64,000 nucleotides of DNA from the NCBI RefSeq assembly GCF_002234675.1, contig NC_019864.2:16323582-16387581 (forward strand). The letters run 5' to 3'. The DNA is from Oryzias latipes (lineage: Eukaryota; Chordata; Actinopteri; Beloniformes; Adrianichthyidae). Positions 59,184 to 64,000 of the stretch are shown here, in pieces. Position numbers and translations under genes: made by a program. Positions within the stretch are counted from its first letter, which is position 1. Each line of letters begins with the position of its first letter. The notes beneath the pieces are model-generated. The model saw nothing but the letters and a program-made list of their open reading frames with translations, searched no databases and was not told the DNA's origin.

Positions 59184-60630
59184 CTTTTCTTTTTTGTAAT
59201 AGGGCAATGAGTTATTCACTCTTTGTGGATTTCCCCATCACTCATTTAAAGCCCTACTATTTAAATAAAATTGTATGTGGTTTTTAATGTAAAGAGGCTA
59301 AAAATAAAAATAAGTCAACCCAGTTATTTTCTGAGTTTGACAAATGACTTTATGTTTATCACTCAATAGCACAAACTCTAGCAGGACATTAGTTGTTTTA
59401 ACCTAAGCTATTCAGGATGAATAAAAAATTGTAAGTTTTAGTTATTAGTATAACAGTAAAACACTAGTTAATCTAAAAAAAAAGAGTTTTAATATCAATA
59501 AATTAAGAAAATTGTGATTAAGGTTCTTTCTTTTTAAGCTCTTCAGATTGTTTTCATATTTTTGTATCACTTCAATAATGAAAACAAAAGTTGAATAAGA
59601 AAGTTTTTTTTTCAGACACAGCACAGGGAGAAGGAAATAGGAGTACCTTGTTTCATTAAATACACAGCATAGCTGTGATGCCTGTGCTCTTTCAAATCCA
59701 TATGTTAACCATTTCCTCCCCCACCTCCCTCCTTTAAAACCTCCTGCTCATTAGTGCTGTCTTTATGACACGACTTTAGCCAAATGCTGTGGATTTTTCC
59801 ATTCTCTTTCTAGCCCATTCTCGTGCACACACTTGGCTGCAAGTGAGGCTTGAGGAGTTTTCTTCCTTTAACAGTTTTCTTTAAAAAAAAAAAGACAATA
59901 CAACGTTTCTTTGTGATTCTTATTTCTTATGTGGCACAAAAAACTTGAATGCTAAAAAACACAACACAGCACCTCATAATGCAAATCTAGAAGTCTAAAC
60001 TGATTTGACTCAGCAAGGGTCAATGCAGAGATTTCTTACTCTTTGAAAACACCTATCCTGTTTATCATGATACCTAAGAAAAAACATTCACCTAGCAACA
60101 TCAAATTAAAAAAATCCCTATAATTTATTTTTAAAAATTGTACATTTTTATCTTACTTTTATTAGTGTAAGGTCACGCTTTTTTATGTAATAGTTTTCAA
60201 AAACGAATAGATGCTGATCGTGTTAATACAATTAGAGACCACAGGGTGGCAATGTTACATCTAATTAGGTGCTTGTCAGAATGGAATTCATTTTTTTAGT
60301 GGATCCCTTTGCAGAGGCACAATCACACACACTTACCATTATGTGTGACATGTTCAGACCTTACAAGAAATACAGATTTCTTTATCTTTGATATTTTTCA
60401 TGGGTGTGACATCATTATTCTGTTACTTTCAATGATCTTGAATGACAATAACCTGTTAGGATGTGCTGTCAAACTTGTGATCACAGATCAGTCTTTGTGA
60501 ATCAAACTAAAAAAGAGGCAACATATTGAATAATCCAGTTTTCCTAATTGCTCTGTAATTTTTTTAGAGAGCTGTGTAAGAGGGGTTTTCTCCACCTGCC
60601 CAGTCAGAGGAAAATAATATTTTACAGAAG

Positions 60631-60830
60631 TCAGAGAGTTTTTCTGTCTCTGAACTGGAGTATTTCTCCCTCTGCTGGCTCTAAGTCTTTGACAGGAACA
60701 TGGGTGAGCAGTTTGATGAAGGACTTCCTATCAGCTTCATCCAAGCCTTCACACATGTTTCTCATAGACTTCCACAAGCTTCCATAATCCAAGGGCAGCT
60801 CATTCACAGATAGGAAATGGGTGGTTGAGA
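60631..60830 (-). CDS. Unrecognised terminal exon of a possible gene
   Basis: A good acceptor (TCTCCTTTTCAG) is followed by 66 open codons ending in TGA at 60631. The frame reads STTHFLSVNELPLDYG, SLWKSMRNMCEGLDEADRKS, LLTHVPVKDLEPAEG and ends RDRKTL. Composition is that of a soluble, charged protein, unlike the low-complexity noise frames around it. I do not recognise the family. Preceding exons would lie at higher coordinates on the minus strand, but none was found up to 64000. It could instead be a chance open frame or an old transposon piece. Confidence 0.35.
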
Positions 60831-62895
60831 CTGAAAAGGAGACTCTGAAGACAATAGTGAACAGAATCACCGAACACAAAAGTAAAGAGAGGAGAAATGA
60901 AAAAATAATATATAATGATAATTTAAATGCATGGCTGTAATTATTTTGAAATGACATTCTAAGTTGTTATTCTTAGGTGTTTTGTGTTTACCTACTCTTG
61001 GAATATGACAATATAAACTATTCCTGTTAAAAAAAAAGTTTGGTTAGCCGAGAAAATGTTATTTATTCCCTGGCATTTTTGAAGACTGAGGTTTTATTTA
61101 ACAGCATGCTATCAAAAGGGTTTTCATTTTTTACACTGGCAGGTAACTATAACTATTTAGAATATGCCTAACCTTTTTCAAAGCAGTCTTAGTGTTAGAA
61201 AAATCATGTGCACTTAGCCGACTTTGCTTTTCTGTAGTTCATCTCTCAAATCCACATGAACCGTATGCAGTGAGGCTATTGTAGTGTATGTTGGGATTTT
61301 TAGCTTGATGAAAGTACTCTCAAATGGGGTTGTTAATGGAGGGGGGTGGCTATGAAATCAAAGCAGCAGGCTGCAAAAACGCCCCAGCTGGAACAGCTCA
61401 TACTCGAAATGTCTCTCTTCTGTGAACAGACACTTGTGAGCATCTTCAAACACTGGAAACCAACAGGTTTTTCCTCTGCACTCCCCATCCTCTCGGTCAG
61501 AAGCAGAACTGCCGTGAAACTGTTTTCACTAACTGCTTTTAGAAAAAGGGTCATGAAGGAAGCATAAGCGTAGGAGCAGACAAATGCAGCTCACGTGAAT
61601 GCATTGTCTGAGTTTTAAATGAGACAAACCTGCATGGACTGTATTAATACAGACACATGCCTAAAGAAAATTCGTCTATAATTTTTGTTGTTAATTTTAT
61701 AAAGATTTCCTGATTTAACAATGGAAGTTATACAAATTGATAAAAAATAGACAAATTCACTGGTAGAAACACACGAAATGCTTGGAAAATGTGAAAGCAG
61801 AAATCTGCTCAGGCTGACTCAAGGCTGGGTTTGGAGTTCAAAAAGTCACATGATTTTTATCATCTTGTATTGAAAAAGTTGCATTAAAAAAAATCCTAAC
61901 ATAAAAGTAATTGCATTTGTACATTTTTTATTTGGTTACTTAAAGGGAAATTAGACATTTTTCATTAGTTTATAGATTGATATGTTTATGTTTTGTGAAG
62001 TTTAGATGAGTCGGTTGAAGAGTAAAGCAATACAAGATGAAACATTTCAAATGCAGATCTGACAGCTTAGTATGTTTTAAATGTTGGTGTTTAAATCATA
62101 ATTTGCAAAAGCAATCATGATTTTTTCAAAGTTAAATTTTGCTGCAATTATGATAGAAACGATTTTCTTTGGGCAAAACTGTAATGAATATTTGTAAATT
62201 TAACATCCAAATCTTTCTCTGTAAATGTTAACATATTATTTACATGCTGACGAACAGAGATCCCTTCGCCTCGAAATCCTAAATTTCCGAGCTTGAATAT
62301 GTAAAATCTGTTATTTGTTGCCCAATGCTTCTTTTTTGACGTCACCAAATTGGTGACATTAGACTGTAATGCTTTAAAGAAAGTTATGAACATGGTATGC
62401 AAAGTATGCTGAGCAGGTCCAGCAGTGACCCTTCCTCAAGAAGGAGTGAAGCCACTGACTGCAGGACACAGTGACAATGCAAACACAGACAACACAAACA
62501 CAAGACTGACACTGTTGCGTAATGGGAAGAAGTAAGTCAAACAGAGTAAGTTCAGATACACTTTGTGTACAAGCACAGAGGAGTGCGTGTGCACATGGAT
62601 CCGTTTAGGGCCTAGAGGCTTGTTTAGCTGACCTCAGTGAAAGCAAACCTTATGACAGAAGGTCTGGCATTGTCTATGTGCCCGGGCTGCACTGGAGCCA
62701 GACGGTCTGCCGGCCGCAAGCTTTGCTTGCTTATAACGGCTGAGAACATCCGATCCCCTTGGGGAGGACAGGAGGGGAGGGGGATGTGCTGCACCGCTCG
62801 CCACTTTCCTCTGTCTTTATCTCTACTCTTTAGGCAAGGACCAAGCATTAGCCAAGTCATCAGCCAATATGTTTATCATGTATGTGCATGTCTGT
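60831..62895. other. Gene-free sequence
   Basis: No exon recognised. A plus-strand frame at 61346-61567 (LEQLILEMSLFCEQTLVSIF) has no start or splice support. The segment 62590-62870 is GC-richer and may be conserved. Confidence 0.4.
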
Positions 62896-62899
62896 TTGT

Positions 62900-62931
<32 letters not shown>

Positions 62932-62936
62932 GCGTG
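62896..62936 (+). repeat. TG microsatellite
   Basis: Interrupted (TG)n. Confidence 0.9.
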
Positions 62937-64000
62937 AGGGGGGATAGAGACAATAAGGTAAAAAACAACAGATGGACTACAAAAAGATTGGTTGGGTGAC
63001 AAGGATAGCACTTGCATGCAAAATGCTGTTGTTGAGAGCAGAGAACACACACAAAGAATGAAAAAAACAAACAGATTTGGTCTGGCAGAATGACCCTCTA
63101 ACATAAGGAGTCTCATCAGAGTTTTTGTGTCAACGTATTTAACTTGTGTGTGTGTGTGTGTGTGTGTCCCTTTGATGCTTTCCAGTTCACTTCCATTAAT
63201 TCATCTATCACGCAGAGTGAAGCCTGAAACTTTGTGCTCTGACAGAAACAAATGGTCTCTAATCATCTCCAGACGCCCATGTTCAGCCATGACAGAACAC
63301 TTCCACTCCTCTTGTGCTCTTGTATCCACAGTGCTCGTCATGGACTCACCACGTTGCCACTCCCAAAAGAATGTGAACTCTTTTTCTTTTGGAAGTATTT
63401 TCCTTACTTAAGTTCCTCAAAATAGTCGTATCTGTATGGCATGAAGTGGAAAGCAAACTAGTGGTGGAAAGTAGAGAAGTCTTACCTCGCTCCTTACTTT
63501 CATCTTTTGGTCACACGTCAGTATGAGAAGCAACAACCACAGTCATGATGGGATGGATTAAAGAAGAACGATAAACGTATTTATGGAAACAAGTTAAGAA
63601 ACCTATAGACTCTGAAAGAGCAAATAGATGAAACTGACAGGATTGTTTGGCTCAGTATAGAGGGACAACTAATTTACCCACATTTACAGTTGATCATAGG
63701 AAATTTGTCCAATTAAATATTTTACAGAATGGTCCACTATTCAGAATTCAGAGTCAAAAGAAAACGGACAGCAACAGCAGCTTAAAGCTATCTTAAAAAA
63801 GGAACTGAACAATTACCTTTTCGTGATCAAAAACCTGATTGGCATTGCTTGGACAAAAAAACAATACAAAGCCCACTCCATAAAGTGTGTTTTTTGTGTT
63901 TTTAACATGTTCGTGTTCTTTAGACATTTTCCCTCCCCACAATGGGAAGGGAAAGGGGGGTAGGGTTGTTATTTGCCATTAGCCATGCCCACAACTCAGT
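62937..64000. other. Gene-free sequence to window end
   Basis: Contains a second TG run at 63145-63167. No gene recognised. Confidence 0.45.

Larger units (their letters stand above)
53431..60630. other. Gene-free sequence upstream of SMAD3
   Basis: No exon recognised. Non-repetitive, GC-richer stretches at 55850-56110 and 57840-58110 could be SMAD3 enhancers. The remainder is AT-rich. Confidence 0.4.

Noticed and set aside
59031..59287. Open frames made of Val-Cys or Thr-His repeats
   Set aside because: Translation of a CA/TG microsatellite.

Overview
This window is vertebrate, almost certainly teleost, genomic DNA. It is AT-rich and intron-rich, with no long open reading frames. It carries fish-type repeats: V-SINE-like tRNA-derived SINEs, L2/CR1- and Rex-type LINE 3' ends, hAT-like MITEs, and long CA, TA and poly-G tracts. 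Gene identities were read from spliced exons on both strands and compared with remembered family sequences; no database was searched.

Layout from high to low coordinate: SMAD3 (minus, nine coding exons, 46839-52415), AAGAB (plus, ten coding exons, 42257-44450), an IQCH locus (minus, about 25136-41734) and the C15orf61 ortholog (minus, two exons, 16389-18011). This is the human 15q23 order SMAD3-AAGAB-IQCH-C15orf61, seen in reverse orientation. SMAD3 and AAGAB are tail to tail. AAGAB and IQCH are head to head across a short promoter that contains an ETS-type site. MAP2K5, which follows C15orf61 in human, was not found in bases 1-16388.

The main discovery is that IQCH is broken here. Its exons can still be followed from a region containing the IQ motif to the end of the ATP-grasp-like C-terminal part. 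They carry two in-frame stops and a one-base insertion in the IQ exon, and a stop plus frame change in the next-but-one exon. Further on there is a missing splice acceptor, a frame change and a small deletion in the KYSP exon, and an L2-type LINE inserted inside that same exon. A frame break in a CCCA-rich tract follows. SMAD3, AAGAB and C15orf61 are intact. Because teleosts had an extra genome duplication, a working IQCH may still exist elsewhere in this genome.

The remaining sequence has few genes. Bases 1-16388, the IQCH introns and 53431-64000 hold repeats plus several moderately GC-richer islands rich in homeodomain-like TAATTA and ATGCAAAT words. These islands look like conserved regulatory elements, as expected near developmental genes, but this is inference. 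One unrecognised, well-formed terminal exon on the minus strand (60631-60830) may belong to an unknown gene extending to higher coordinates.
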